Shown in pieces: positions 53,283 through 62,011 of a DNA stretch of 64,000 nucleotides. The stretch's first letter is position 1. The number at the start of each line of letters is the position of its first letter. The notes under the pieces were generated by a model. That model was not told where the DNA came from, did no database searches, and worked only from the letters and a program-made list of their open reading frames with translations. Made by a program: the position numbers and the translations under genes. Location: positions 2,141,501 through 2,205,500 of the forward strand of contig NZ_CP014168.1 of assembly GCF_001717955.1 (NCBI RefSeq), written 5' to 3'. Source of the stretch: Sphingomonas panacis. Its GTDB lineage: Bacteria > Pseudomonadota > Alphaproteobacteria > Sphingomonadales > Sphingomonadaceae.

Positions 53283-53776
53283 GCGGTGCCCCCGTCGAGC
53301 GCCCTGCGCAGATGCGTCATGGCGGTTGCGATATGTTTTTCCACGCCGCTCCGGCTGATGCCGAGCCGCGCCGCGATTTCGGCGTGCGGCAGTCCGTCGA
53401 TCTTGTGCAGGCGGAACACCTGCCCGGCCTTCTCGGGCAGCTTCGCCATCGCGGCGGCGAGCGCTGCGGCATCCTCGCGCGCGGCGATCAGCGCCTCGAT
53501 GTCGGCGCGCGGATCGGCCGGTTCGGCATGGTCGTCGCCGTGGCCCGACCATGCCGTTTCGCGGACTAACCGGCGTTGGCGCGCCCGCGCCCGGTCAAGC
53601 ACCAGATTCTGCGCGGCCCGGTAGAGATATGACCGGCCATTGGCGATCGGCCCGGCGTCCGCGCTCTGGATACGCAGCCAAAGGTCGTGAAGCAGATCTT
53701 CCGCCTCGGCGCGGTCGCCGACACGTGCCGTCAGGAAACGCAGCAGCTCGCCACGCGACTCCTGGTAGATCTGCAT
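53279..53776 (-). CDS. FecI-type ECF sigma factor
   Basis: About 165 residues from MQIYQESRGELLRF. Region 2 begins there, with DLLHDLWLRIQSADAGPIANGRSYLYRAAQNLVLDRARARQRR; region 4 has the HTH KLPEKAGQVFRLHKIDGLPHAEIAARLGISRSGVEKH. It is controlled by the FecR protein next to it. The open frame continues 49 codons upstream, but that stretch has no sigma-factor similarity, so the ATG at 53776 is preferred. Head of the sigma-FecR-receptor operon. Confidence 0.9.
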   Translation of the reverse strand: MQIYQESRGELLRFLTARVGDRAEAEDLLHDLWLRIQSADAGPIANGRSYLYRAAQNLVLDRARARQRRLVRETAWSGHGDDHAEPADPRADIEALIAAREDAAALAAAMAKLPEKAGQVFRLHKIDGLPHAEIAARLGISRSGVEKHIATAMTHLRRALDGGTA

Positions 53777-53927
53777 GAGTCCGGACGGGTGCGTGGTAAC
53801 GGGCCGGTATCCCTCGACAAACAAGGTGGCGGTGTTTGGCCCGCTTTGCGGGGCCGGGCAAGACCAGAGACGGGCATCGTGCGTGCCCGCGCCGTCAAAG
53901 GTCATGGCGTGCCCGGCCTGCACCGCG

Positions 53928-54791
53928 TCAGGCCGCGAGCTGCTGGGGTTGCCAGACCGGCGTCGGCGTCTCGCGCAGGCGTTCGCTGGTCAGCCGGCGG
54001 CGGGCGAGGCGGGGGCCGAGGAAGCCGGTGAAGAACCAGTCTCCCACGCTGTCGGACAACAGATGATAAGCGATGCGCTCGAGCAGCGTCCAGCGTGTCG
54101 AGGGGCGCTTGCGCTCGCGCGGGGAGGGCGCGCACCACAAAGTCTCCGCATACGCGACGCGGCCCTGTTTGAGCATCTGGTGGATGATCTCGTGATCCTC
54201 CAGCACCAGATTCCAGCGCGCGGGATCGAAGCCGCCGGCGAGGCGGAGCGCGGCGGTGTCAAACACCTGACCGGCGCCGCCGGTGTGGCACTGGCCGGGC
54301 AGCAGGCGGGAGGCGAGCAGGATCTTCCGCGCGGCGCGCTCGGCCTTTTCGACCGGCTGATCGGTGCGGACGTAATAGGCGCCCGCCGCGACGCAGCCAT
54401 CGCGCGCGAGCAACGCGCCGGCGGCTTCGAGATAGTGCGGCGGATACCAGGTATCGGCGTCGCAGGTGGCGACCCACCGCGTCCCGACCGCGGCAAGCCC
54501 CATCGCCAGCGCCGAGACCTTGCCCGGCCGCCGCTGCACCAGCAACCGCCAGTCGAGACCGAACCGGCGCGCGGCGGCGCTCGCGATCTCCGCGCTGCCG
54601 TCGGTGCTGCCGTTATCGACCAGAATCAGCTCGAACGGCGCGCTCTGGCTGGCCAGACCGGCAATCGTATCGGCGAGATGCTCCGCCTCGTTGAAGAAAG
54701 GTAGCACGACGCTCCACGCGCAATTGCGCCCCCGCGCAGTGCCGATCCGAACCATCGACGCCTTTTCGTCGCTTCCGAAACTTTGATACAT
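53928..54791 (-). CDS. GT2-family glycosyltransferase
   Basis: Protein of 287 residues from MYQSFGSDEK. GT-A domain: VVLPFFNEAEHLADTIAGLASQ, VDNGSTDGS near residue 58 and the DxD-type CDADTWYPPHYLE near 108. The acceptor-side VLEDHEIIHQMLKQGRVAYAETLWCAPSPRERKR lies near 195. It resembles enzymes adding sugars to lipids or glycoproteins. Not part of the exopolysaccharide cluster, and separated from the sigma gene by 151 nt. Confidence 0.88.
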   Translation of the reverse strand: MYQSFGSDEKASMVRIGTARGRNCAWSVVLPFFNEAEHLADTIAGLASQSAPFELILVDNGSTDGSAEIASAAARRFGLDWRLLVQRRPGKVSALAMGLAAVGTRWVATCDADTWYPPHYLEAAGALLARDGCVAAGAYYVRTDQPVEKAERAARKILLASRLLPGQCHTGGAGQVFDTAALRLAGGFDPARWNLVLEDHEIIHQMLKQGRVAYAETLWCAPSPRERKRPSTRWTLLERIAYHLLSDSVGDWFFTGFLGPRLARRRLTSERLRETPTPVWQPQQLAA

Positions 54792-54996
54792 TGGTCCCAC
54801 TCGCTCCCGTCGGTGGATCAGCCCACCCATGCCCCGAACGAGAGACGCCGCACCCGAAACAAACCACAGGTCGGCGTGATGAATAATTTGTCATGATCTC
54901 AAGCTGTGGACATGATAATCGGTGGCGTCTTGGCAACAAGCACAAGACAAGGATCAGGGGCACGACGATGCGAGCGACGATGGCGAACACACCCGG

Positions 54997-55881
54997 ATGA
55001 GCGTTGCATTGTCGATCGCCGCGTTGATGCTGACGCCGGGGTCTCCCGGCGCGGACACGCCGGCCCCAGGCGCGATGGCCCCGCTGGCATTGCAAGCCGC
55101 CGTACCATCGCAAGAGCCGGTTCCCGAGCCCGCCGCCAAACACCCCGTCACCAAAGACCCCGCCGTCAAACCGGTGCCACACGAGGCCGAACCCGAAGAC
55201 ATCGTCGTCAACGCCCGCCGCAACGTGCCCGGCGATCCGTTCGTCGCGCTCAACGCCAAGAGCTTCGAACTGACCCAGAAGTTCGATGCGGCGGTGGTCG
55301 AGCCGGTGTCGATGGGGTTCGATTCGGTGGTGCCGGTGCCGATGCGCGACGGCTTGGGCAATTTCATCAAGAACCTGCGCGAGCCGGCGGTCTTCATCAA
55401 CTTCGTGTTGCAGCACAAGATCGGCAAGGCGACCGAGACGGTCGGACGCTTCGTCATCAATTCGACGGTCGGCGTCGCCGGGCTGTTCGACATCGCCAAG
55501 CGAAAACCATTCCATCTGCGCCGCCGCCCCAACGGCTTCGCCGATACGTTCGGCTTCTACGGGATCGGAACGGGGCCGTTCTTCTTCCTGCCGCTGGCCG
55601 GGCCGACGACGCTGCGCGATCTGATCGGCGGCACGCTCGACCGGCTGATCCTGCCGACGCTGATCGGCTCGCCGTTCACCAGCCCGTATTACAACATCGC
55701 CACCGGCACCGGCGTCACGCTCGATCGTCGCGTCAAGTTCGACGACCAGCTCAAGGCGTTCCGCGCGACCAACGACCCGTATAGCGCACGCCGCGATTTC
55801 TACCTCAACGGGCGTAAGGCCGAGATCGACCATCTGCGCGGCAAGGACACGCCGACCGTGGGGGGTGTCATTCCGTATTGA
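54997..55881 (+). CDS. mlaA: MlaA/VacJ-family outer-membrane lipid-asymmetry protein without lipobox
   Basis: About 294 residues. The MlaA domain starts near residue 95 with DPFVALNAKSFELTQKFDAAVVEPV and contains LREPAVFINFVLQHKIGKATETVGRFVINSTVGVAGLFDIAKR and GFADTFGFYGIGTGPFFFLPLAGPTTLRD. MlaA removes phospholipids from the outer leaflet. E. coli MlaA is a lipoprotein; here no cysteine occurs anywhere in the chain. A long Pro-rich linker with EPEDIVVNARRNVPGDP, which resembles a TonB-box, precedes the domain. Confidence 0.88.
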   Translation: MSVALSIAALMLTPGSPGADTPAPGAMAPLALQAAVPSQEPVPEPAAKHPVTKDPAVKPVPHEAEPEDIVVNARRNVPGDPFVALNAKSFELTQKFDAAVVEPVSMGFDSVVPVPMRDGLGNFIKNLREPAVFINFVLQHKIGKATETVGRFVINSTVGVAGLFDIAKRKPFHLRRRPNGFADTFGFYGIGTGPFFFLPLAGPTTLRDLIGGTLDRLILPTLIGSPFTSPYYNIATGTGVTLDRRVKFDDQLKAFRATNDPYSARRDFYLNGRKAEIDHLRGKDTPTVGGVIPY

Positions 55882-55928
55882 GCCACGGCGGTGCCTGCGG
55901 GCGCAACGATCTCCTCCCCTCCCTGGAA

Positions 55929-57127
55929 GCAGGGCTATCGCATTTGGCGGAGGAGGGTTGCGAGGTAGTGGTCATCCCATCCGGCGCGTTTGATTTTGGC
56001 GCGGATGGAAAGCTTTCTTGGATCGTGCTGGAGAAGGTTGAGGGCGAGCCTTCGCAGGAGGGCGAGGTTTTCGGCGCAGTGATCGGATCGGGTGTGGATG
56101 CGATCTTCGCCGAAGGCGACATCGAGCAGCCAGTGTTGCTGATTCTCGATCGTCCAGTGTGCCCTGATCACCCGAAGCGCCTCGCGCGGCGGCAGGAAGC
56201 GGGAGAGGATGGCATAGCGGGTGTCGGTTTGCTCCTCGCCTTTGACGCGGCGCAGACTGTCGATCCGCACGATGGCGCCCAGACCCTCGAAGCCATATCG
56301 ATCGGCCCAGTCGGCGGGCGCGGGGACGACCCATGCCCGCCGCTCTTCGTATCTGCCATGCGCGGTCTCGCTGGTGCTGGCAGCCTGTGCGGCGTCGGGA
56401 TCGGCGAGCAGATCCCGGATCGCGGCGTGCAGCGGTCCGCGATTGCCTTTGATGATCAGAGCATAGTCGCCACCGCGCGCCCGTATCGCCGAGACCGTCC
56501 GGCGGCTGGCATGCAGCGCATCGGCGGTAACCGTACAGCCGGTCAGGTCGAGCAGGGCGATGATCTCGCGGGCCGCGGTGACTTCGCTGCGATTATGCGC
56601 GCGGCACTGGCTCAGCACCAGCCGATGATCGGCCGCCCAGGCGCTCACCAGATGCAAAGGCATGGTGCGGCGCGCGCTATCGACGGCCCCCCGCAACGAC
56701 TTGCCGTCGATGGCAATGATTGGCCCGGCGATCCCCTGGCGCTCCAGCGTTGCGGCAAAAGCACTGACGAAGCGCTGAAACGCCCGCTCGAACGACGGCG
56801 GATCGAGCGTGCGAAAGACCCGGCTGAACGTGTCGTGGCTCGGCGTTCCATGATCCAGCTTCAGGAACTGGCCAAGACAGTCCCGCTTCGCCTCGCCGAA
56901 CTCGGCGATATCGACGCATGTCTCGGCCCCACACAGCAGCGCGGCGAACGCGATCAGCAAGATATCCGGCAAAGCATGGCTGCTGTTCGAACGTCGTGGG
57001 TCCGGCACGACATCGAACACCTCACGGAACCCGCGCATACCAATCTCCCCGGCAACCCAGGAGAGACTACAGAATCCAATCTATCAAACTTGGATAGCCC
57101 TCTCATCGCCAAATGCGATTCCCCTGC
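55929..57127 (-). mobile_element. ISAs1-family insertion sequence (about 1.2 kb)
   Basis: The terminal inverted repeats are 55929-55949 (starting GCAGGGCTATCGCATTTGGC) and 57107-57127 (its complement reads GCAGGGGAATCGCATTTGGC), matching at 19 of 21 positions. One full-length transposase gene fills it and ends inside the left repeat. The symmetry runs outward to CTCCCCTCCC on the left (55914-55923) and GGGAGGGGAG on the right (57133-57142), so the element sits between the arms of a GC-rich palindrome. No convincing target-site duplication was seen. Confidence 0.85.
55935..57038 (-). CDS. ISAs1-family DDE transposase
   Basis: Protein of 367 residues. N-terminal DDE-associated domain: VFDVVPDPRRSNSSHALPDILLIAFAALLCGAETCVDIAEFGE. 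The catalytic triad is present as Asp in AIDGKSLRGA near residue 110, Asp in TADALHASRR near 175, and Glu in WTIENQQHWLLDVAFGED near 295. The C-terminus is NLLQHDPRKLSIRAKIKRAGWDDHYLATLL. No frameshift is visible, so the element may still be mobile. Its stop codon lies within the left inverted repeat. Confidence 0.92.
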   Translation of the reverse strand: MRGFREVFDVVPDPRRSNSSHALPDILLIAFAALLCGAETCVDIAEFGEAKRDCLGQFLKLDHGTPSHDTFSRVFRTLDPPSFERAFQRFVSAFAATLERQGIAGPIIAIDGKSLRGAVDSARRTMPLHLVSAWAADHRLVLSQCRAHNRSEVTAAREIIALLDLTGCTVTADALHASRRTVSAIRARGGDYALIIKGNRGPLHAAIRDLLADPDAAQAASTSETAHGRYEERRAWVVPAPADWADRYGFEGLGAIVRIDSLRRVKGEEQTDTRYAILSRFLPPREALRVIRAHWTIENQQHWLLDVAFGEDRIHTRSDHCAENLALLRRLALNLLQHDPRKLSIRAKIKRAGWDDHYLATLLRQMR

Positions 57128-57152
57128 TTTCCGGGAGGGGAGCGCGTTCTGC

Positions 57153-58490
57153 CTAGGCCGAACCACCCGGCAGACTCAGCACGACCGTAAGCCCCGCCGC
57201 CGCGCTCGAGCCAAGCTCAAGCGTGCCACCGTGCAATTCTGCCAGTTCGCGGCTGATCGCGAGGCCGAAGCCGTGGCCTTCGCCGCGTTCGTCGAGGCGA
57301 CGGCCACGGGTGATCTCGGCGATTTGCGCGGGCGTCATGCCGGGGCCGTCGTCGGCGATTTCGATCCGCATGACACGCTCGGCGGCGTGCGCGCTGACGC
57401 GGACTTGCGTGCGAGCGTGTCGCCAGGCGTTGTCGAGCAGGTTGCCGAGCATCTCGTCGAGATCCTGCGAGTCGCATCGCACCTCCAGATCCGGCGCGAG
57501 ATCGACCAGCGGCACGATGGCGCGATCGGCGTGGATGCGCGCCATCGCCGCGATCAGGTCGTTCAGATGCGGCGGTAATGGCACCCGCGCGGCCGCCGCG
57601 CCGGGTTCGGCGGCGCGGGCGCGGCCAAGGTGGTGGCGAATCTGGCGCTCCATCCGCTCGACCTGCCCGCGCAAACGCGCGTCTCCCCCGGCGAGATCGA
57701 GCTTGAGCGTTGCAAGCGGCGTCTTCAGTCCGTGTGCTAGGTTGGCGACGTGGCCGCGCGCGCGCGCGACCGCCGCTTCGTTGGCGTCGATCAGCGCGTT
57801 GAGTTCGGCGACCAGCGGCAGCAATTCGGTCGGCTCCTCAACCGTGATGTGGCGGACGCGGCCGGCGCGGACCTCGGCGACCCGCTCGCGCACTTTGGCG
57901 AGCGGGCGCAGGCCGATCCGCAACTGCACGACCAGCGCCACCGCGAGGAACCCGCCGAGCAGCAGCACCGACAGCAATAGTGGCAGCATCGCCGCGCGGA
58001 TCGGCCGATCGACGATCGCGCGCGGCCCCGCTGCCACCACCAGCGCATCGCCGCGCAGCGTCGGCAATCGCATGATCCGGTAGTGGATTCGCAGGCCCGA
58101 GGCGTCGGTGCCTTCGAGCGGATGCGGCCGTTCGCGCACGCGCTCGCGGGGCCACGGTGGACCATCGTCGCGCGGCAGCGGCAGGTCCGCGCCTCGCAGC
58201 GAGGCCGAGCGCAGCGTCCGGGCCGGGCCGATCACCTCCCACGCCCAGCCGGAACCGGGCTGATCGAACGGCGGCAGGTCGATCGCTTTGGCGGCATCGA
58301 GCGTCCCATCCGGCCCGACCGCGCGCGCGACGACCGCGATCTGCGCGTCGAGCCGGTCGTCGAGACCGCTCATCACGAAGCGTTCAAGGACATGGCCGAT
58401 CGCGGCGGCGGCGAGCGCCAGCGCGATTGCGATCGTCACCGCGGCGGTTGCGAGCAGCCGGCCCGACAGCGAGCGCGGGAGCAGCCTCAT
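57153..58490 (-). CDS. PhoQ/QseC-like sensor histidine kinase
   Basis: Protein of 445 residues. First transmembrane helix LLATAAVTIAIALALAAAAIGHVL, a periplasmic part of about 120 residues, a second helix LPLLLSVLLLGGFLAVALVVQLR near residue 175, a HAMP domain, the H-box VANLAHGLKTPLATLKLDLAGG near 255 (PhoQ-type HxLKTPL), and the HATPase_c domain with GNLLDNAWRHA, DDGPGM and GFGLAISRELAELHGG. It overlaps the regulator gene by 4 nt. The signal is unknown; the periplasmic domain lacks a clear acidic PhoQ patch. Confidence 0.93.
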   Translation of the reverse strand: MRLLPRSLSGRLLATAAVTIAIALALAAAAIGHVLERFVMSGLDDRLDAQIAVVARAVGPDGTLDAAKAIDLPPFDQPGSGWAWEVIGPARTLRSASLRGADLPLPRDDGPPWPRERVRERPHPLEGTDASGLRIHYRIMRLPTLRGDALVVAAGPRAIVDRPIRAAMLPLLLSVLLLGGFLAVALVVQLRIGLRPLAKVRERVAEVRAGRVRHITVEEPTELLPLVAELNALIDANEAAVARARGHVANLAHGLKTPLATLKLDLAGGDARLRGQVERMERQIRHHLGRARAAEPGAAAARVPLPPHLNDLIAAMARIHADRAIVPLVDLAPDLEVRCDSQDLDEMLGNLLDNAWRHARTQVRVSAHAAERVMRIEIADDGPGMTPAQIAEITRGRRLDERGEGHGFGLAISRELAELHGGTLELGSSAAAGLTVVLSLPGGSA

Positions 58491-59152
58491 GCCGGCCCAG
58501 CCGTCAGCCGGTAGCCGAGGCCGCGCACCGTCTCGATCAGCGACGCGCCGATCTTGCGGCGCAACCGGCCGATGATGACTTCGAGCGAATTGGAATCGAC
58601 ATCGGCGTCGCCCTCATAGACGCGTTCGAGCAGGTCGAGCCGCTCGACCACCGCTTCCTTGCGCAGCATCAGGCACGACAGCACACGCCACTCGAACGCG
58701 GTCAGCTTGAGCGGCATGCCGTCGAGCTGGAACTGGCCGGTCTGCGCCTCGAAGCTGAGCGGGCCGCACTGGATCACGCTTGCCGCATGGCCGGCGGCGC
58801 GGCGCACCAGCGCACGCAGCCGCATCACCAGTTCCTCCACGCGGAACGGCTTGACGAGATAATCGTCGGCGCCGGCCTTGAAACCGAGCACCTTGTCCGA
58901 CCAGGCATCGCGCGCGGTGAGGATCAGCACCGGCAGCGTGCGCCCGCCGCTGCGCCATTCGGCCAGCACCGACAGCCCGTCGCGGCGCGGCAGGCCGAGA
59001 TCGAGCACGGCGACGTCATAGGCTTCGGTCGACCCGAGATGGCCGCCGTCCTCGCCATTGTCGGCGACATCGACGGCGAACGATTCGGCGCGCAGCGCCC
59101 GCGCGATCGACTCGGCCAGCGCGGCATCGTCCTCGACCAGCAATACCCGCAT
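58487..59152 (-). CDS. OmpR/PhoP-family response regulator
   Basis: Protein of 221 residues. Receiver domain with the acidic pair DDAAL near residue 9, the phosphoacceptor Asp in YDVAVLDLGLPRRDG near 51, and the Lys in DDYLVKPF near 101. The winged-helix domain ends TVRGLGYRL. It forms the usual two-gene operon with the kinase and is divergent from the OB-fold protein gene at 59274. Between them lies the small palindrome CTGAAC-N6-GTTCAG. Confidence 0.95.
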   Translation of the reverse strand: MRVLLVEDDAALAESIARALRAESFAVDVADNGEDGGHLGSTEAYDVAVLDLGLPRRDGLSVLAEWRSGGRTLPVLILTARDAWSDKVLGFKAGADDYLVKPFRVEELVMRLRALVRRAAGHAASVIQCGPLSFEAQTGQFQLDGMPLKLTAFEWRVLSCLMLRKEAVVERLDLLERVYEGDADVDSNSLEVIIGRLRRKIGASLIETVRGLGYRLTAGPA

Positions 59153-59200
59153 CGTCTCGCTCCTTCGCGGCCCCCGCTATGCCACGGGCCTAAACCGAAA

Positions 59201-59218
59201 CTGAACGCCGCGGTTCAG
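59201..59218. promoter_or_regulatory. CTGAAC-N6-GTTCAG palindrome in divergent promoter region
   Basis: CTGAAC at 59201-59206 and GTTCAG at 59213-59218, just after TAAACCGAAA. It lies 49 nt from the response-regulator start and 56 nt from the OB-fold gene. It might be the binding site of the response regulator for auto-control, but direct repeats rather than inverted ones are usual for OmpR-type proteins. Confidence 0.35.
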
Positions 59219-59273
59219 ACCGCGTCGGCATGGCGGCTGTAGAAGGAGGCATCAACCACGAATGGAGCACCCC

Positions 59274-59864
59274 ATGACCGATACTTTCCCCTCACGCCGC
59301 AAGCTTGGCCTCGGTGCCACCGCGATCGCACTGCTCGCCGTGGGCGGTGCCGGCGGCGCGGTCGCTGGCCGCGCGATGCAGCCGTCGATCGCGATGGCGC
59401 CGACTCATGCGGTCGCGATCAAGAGCCTCAGCGATGACGGCGGCATCGTCACCGTCAAAGGCCGCGTCGCCGAGACCTATGGCAATCAGTTCACCATCGA
59501 GGATGGCACCGGCAAGGCGCTGATCGATGGCGGCCCTGCGGTCGAGGACGGATCGCTCGCCCCTAAGGGTGCGATCGTCAGCGTGCAGGGCCGCTTCGAT
59601 CGCGGCACGCTGCACCCGATGTTCCTCATCGACCCATCGGGCAAGGTCGTCGAAATCGGGCGTGGACCGGGCGGCCCTGGCGGCCCCGGCCCGCACGGTC
59701 CCGGCCCGGGCGAAGGCCCGGATCGCGCGCCGCCGCCCCCGCCGCCGGCGGGTGTCGCTCCGGGTGGTGCGGTTCCCGCGCCGTTGCCTGCGGGCGCCGC
59801 GGCTCCCGCGCCATTGCCGACGGGGGCAACGGCACCCGCGCCTGTCGTGCAGAACGCGAACTAA
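59274..59864 (+). CDS. Periplasmic OB-fold (YgiW/BOF-like) protein with Pro/Gly-rich tail
   Basis: Protein of 196 residues. Hydrophobic N-terminal anchor or signal LGLGATAIALLAVGGAGGAVAG. An OB-fold-like core is VTVKGRVAETYGNQFTIEDGTGKALIDGG with IVSVQGRFDRGTLHPMFLID. It ends in a low-complexity tail of Gly, Pro and Ala (residues 125-195). The pattern is that of YgiW/YdeI stress proteins, whose genes neighbour QseBC-type systems in enterobacteria. A GGAG box precedes this ATG; the ATG at 59262 has an AAGGAGG with long spacing. Confidence 0.72.
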   Translation: MTDTFPSRRKLGLGATAIALLAVGGAGGAVAGRAMQPSIAMAPTHAVAIKSLSDDGGIVTVKGRVAETYGNQFTIEDGTGKALIDGGPAVEDGSLAPKGAIVSVQGRFDRGTLHPMFLIDPSGKVVEIGRGPGGPGGPGPHGPGPGEGPDRAPPPPPPAGVAPGGAVPAPLPAGAAAPAPLPTGATAPAPVVQNAN

Positions 59865-60373
59865 GCCGGCTCGCCCGCTGCCATGCCCTCTTCGGCATGC
59901 AGCGGGCTTTGCTCGAAGCCGATGCTCTTACCGGTTTCGCCGTACAGCACCGCCATCGTCGGCACGCGCACTGTGCCGGCGCCGATCTTCACGACGATGC
60001 TGGCCGCCCGCGCACTGCGGTTGTGCGGGAATACCGGCCCCGCCACCCAGCGCAGATCGGTGGTCGCACGGTGGCCGCCGGCAAGACGCAGCGGCAGCAT
60101 CACCGGGCCGGGGTGCATGCCGGCCGGCGCGCGGCGTGCCGCCGGCAGCACGCGCCCACGCGAATCGCGGAACTGGATCGTCGGCAGCGCGGGCAGGGTG
60201 CAATCGGCGCCGGTGTTGCGAATCGAAACTTCGGTGCCGGCATGCGACATGCCGTTGAAGTCACCATCCTTGCCGTCGAGCGAGAGGCGCAATTGCGCCG
60301 GGCGGCAGGCGGGTGCGGCTGGCGCACCAGCAAGGGCTTGCGCGGCGATCATCAGCGCGATCAGCGGCATCAT
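59861..60373 (-). CDS. DUF4232-like secreted protein
   Basis: Protein of 170 residues with a signal peptide (MMPLIALMIAAQALAGAPAAPA). The DUF4232-type core is CRPAQLRLSLDGKDGDFNGMSHAGTEVSIRNTGADCTLPALPTIQFRD, with two Cys likely to form a disulphide. The second half GPVMLPLRLAGGHRATTDLRWVAGPV fits the family. Function unknown; periplasmic or surface exposed. It converges with the OB-fold protein gene; the 3' ends overlap by 4 nt. Confidence 0.75.
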   Translation of the reverse strand: MMPLIALMIAAQALAGAPAAPACRPAQLRLSLDGKDGDFNGMSHAGTEVSIRNTGADCTLPALPTIQFRDSRGRVLPAARRAPAGMHPGPVMLPLRLAGGHRATTDLRWVAGPVFPHNRSARAASIVVKIGAGTVRVPTMAVLYGETGKSIGFEQSPLHAEEGMAAGEPA

Positions 60374-60430
60374 CGGGTCTCCTTCGAACTATGTGTCCGG
60401 CCTGAGCCGGAACGCGTGAACGCGCGCTGA

Positions 60431-61798
60431 CTATCCCGCGCGGCGGCCACGTGTCGCCCAGCGCGCGACCATCAGCACCGCCACCGTGGCGAGACCGGCG
60501 GCCAGCCCGACCCATACGCCGACGCCGCCCCAGCCGAGCCAGAAGCCGAGCACCACCGCCGTCCCCAGCCCAACGATCCAATAGCCGATCAGCGCGAGCA
60601 GCATCGGCACGAACGTATCGTGCAGCCCGCGCAACATCCCCGCGCCAACCGCTTGCGCGCCATCGAAGAACTGGAACAGCGCGGCCACGCCGAGGAACGA
60701 CACCGCCAGCGACACGACATGCGCCTCGGCCGGCGTATCGGAGGCGAGGAACAAGGCGACGAGCGGATGGCGGAGCGTCAGCAGGATCGTCGCGGTGCAG
60801 GCCATCACCGCCATCGTGATCCCGAGCGCGGCCCGGCCCGCGCGTGCCACGCCGATAGGATCGCCGCGCCCGAAGGCGAGGCCGACGCGCACGGTCGCCG
60901 CTTGGGCGAGGCCGAGCGGGATCATGAAGCACAAGGCGGCGAGCTGGATCGCCACCGCGTGCGCGGCGAGTTCGGGCGTGCCGATCAGCCCCATCAGGAA
61001 CACCGCGCAGTTGAAGATCGTCACTTCCAGCCCGACCGTCACCGCGATCGGCAGGCCCAGCCGCCACAGCGCGCGGTAGCGCGGCCAGTCGGCGCGCCAC
61101 CATCGGCCGAACAGGTGATAACGGCGGAAGCGTTTGTGCCGCGCGACCACGACGGCAAGGCCGACGAACATCCACAGGTTCGACAAAGCGCTGCCGAGGC
61201 CGGCACCGAACAGCCCGAGCGCTGGCAGGCCGAACCGCCCGAAGATCAGCGCATAGTTAAGCACCGCGTTGAGCAGCACCGCCACCACGCCGACCACGAA
61301 CGCCCAGATCGGCCGCTCCAGCGCCGAGACGAACGCGCGCAGCACGTAATAGCCCATCAGCGGCAGCAGCCCGAACATCATCGGGTGGACGAGCTTCACC
61401 GCATCGTGCGCGAGATCGGGTTGCTGGCCGAAGGCGAGCAGGATCGGCTCGGCCTGCCACAGCACCAGCCACATCGGCACGACCAACGTCACCGATACCC
61501 ACAACGCCTGCCGCACCGTGCGCCGCACGTCGCGCACCGCGTTGCTGCGCTCGCCGAGCGCGCGCGCGATCATCGGCGCGGCGGCGGTGACGAGGCCGGT
61601 GCCGAAGAACACGCACGCATTGACGAGGTTGACGCCGAGCGACGCCGCCGCCAGCGGATGCGGGCCTGCCCAGCCGAGCAGTACGACATCGGTCGTCGCG
61701 ATCAGCGCCTGCGCGAGATTGGTCAGCACCAACGGATAGGCGAGCACCACCATCGCCAGCGCCTCGCGCCGCCACCAATGTCGTTCGTCCCTTGCCAT
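60431..61798 (-). CDS. MATE-family multidrug/Na+ or H+ antiporter
   Basis: Inner-membrane exporter of about 455 residues from MARDERHWWRREAL with twelve helices. The typical NorM/MATE start is LAYPLVLTNLAQALIATTDVVLLGWAGPHPLAAASLGVNL. The central conserved stretch is LGLPIAVTVGLEVTIFNCAVFLMGLIGTPELAAHAVAIQ. An in-frame ATG at 61822 would add eight residues. It exports drugs or metabolites in exchange for cations; the substrate is not known. It is divergent from the Kef-type antiporter. Confidence 0.92.
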   Translation of the reverse strand: MARDERHWWRREALAMVVLAYPLVLTNLAQALIATTDVVLLGWAGPHPLAAASLGVNLVNACVFFGTGLVTAAAPMIARALGERSNAVRDVRRTVRQALWVSVTLVVPMWLVLWQAEPILLAFGQQPDLAHDAVKLVHPMMFGLLPLMGYYVLRAFVSALERPIWAFVVGVVAVLLNAVLNYALIFGRFGLPALGLFGAGLGSALSNLWMFVGLAVVVARHKRFRRYHLFGRWWRADWPRYRALWRLGLPIAVTVGLEVTIFNCAVFLMGLIGTPELAAHAVAIQLAALCFMIPLGLAQAATVRVGLAFGRGDPIGVARAGRAALGITMAVMACTATILLTLRHPLVALFLASDTPAEAHVVSLAVSFLGVAALFQFFDGAQAVGAGMLRGLHDTFVPMLLALIGYWIVGLGTAVVLGFWLGWGGVGVWVGLAAGLATVAVLMVARWATRGRRAG

Positions 61799-61922
61799 CA
61801 AGTGCCGATGGACGGCCCGCACGACCGAGGCAAGTCCGCGATGATAAACCGGACGCGGTTACATTACGTCAAACGCGGGCAACGCTCCGGCAACATGCGC
61901 GCGGCTATGCTTGACGCAATGA

Positions 61923-61936
61923 TTGTAGCGCTACCA
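61923..61936 (+). promoter_or_regulatory. LacI-type operator-like palindrome TTGTAGCGCTACCA
   Basis: The perfect core GTAGCGCTAC (61925-61934) is extended to TTGTAGCGCTACCA, one base from the TGGTAGCGCTACCA type of operator known for LacI-family repressors of carbohydrate genes in related bacteria. It lies 76 nt before the start of the Kef-type antiporter, which is followed by an alginate-export-like porin. The repressor is not identified. Confidence 0.5.
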
Positions 61937-62011
61937 TTTCCCGCTTGCGATCCCGCCAGCTCTGGTGTTGTTTGCGCCGCGTCGCGGTGAACGGACTGCG
62001 ACGCGGGGAAC

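Noticed and set aside
55878..57578. A 566-codon plus-strand frame across the insertion sequence
   Set aside because: It is antisense to an intact transposase and to the end of the histidine kinase gene.
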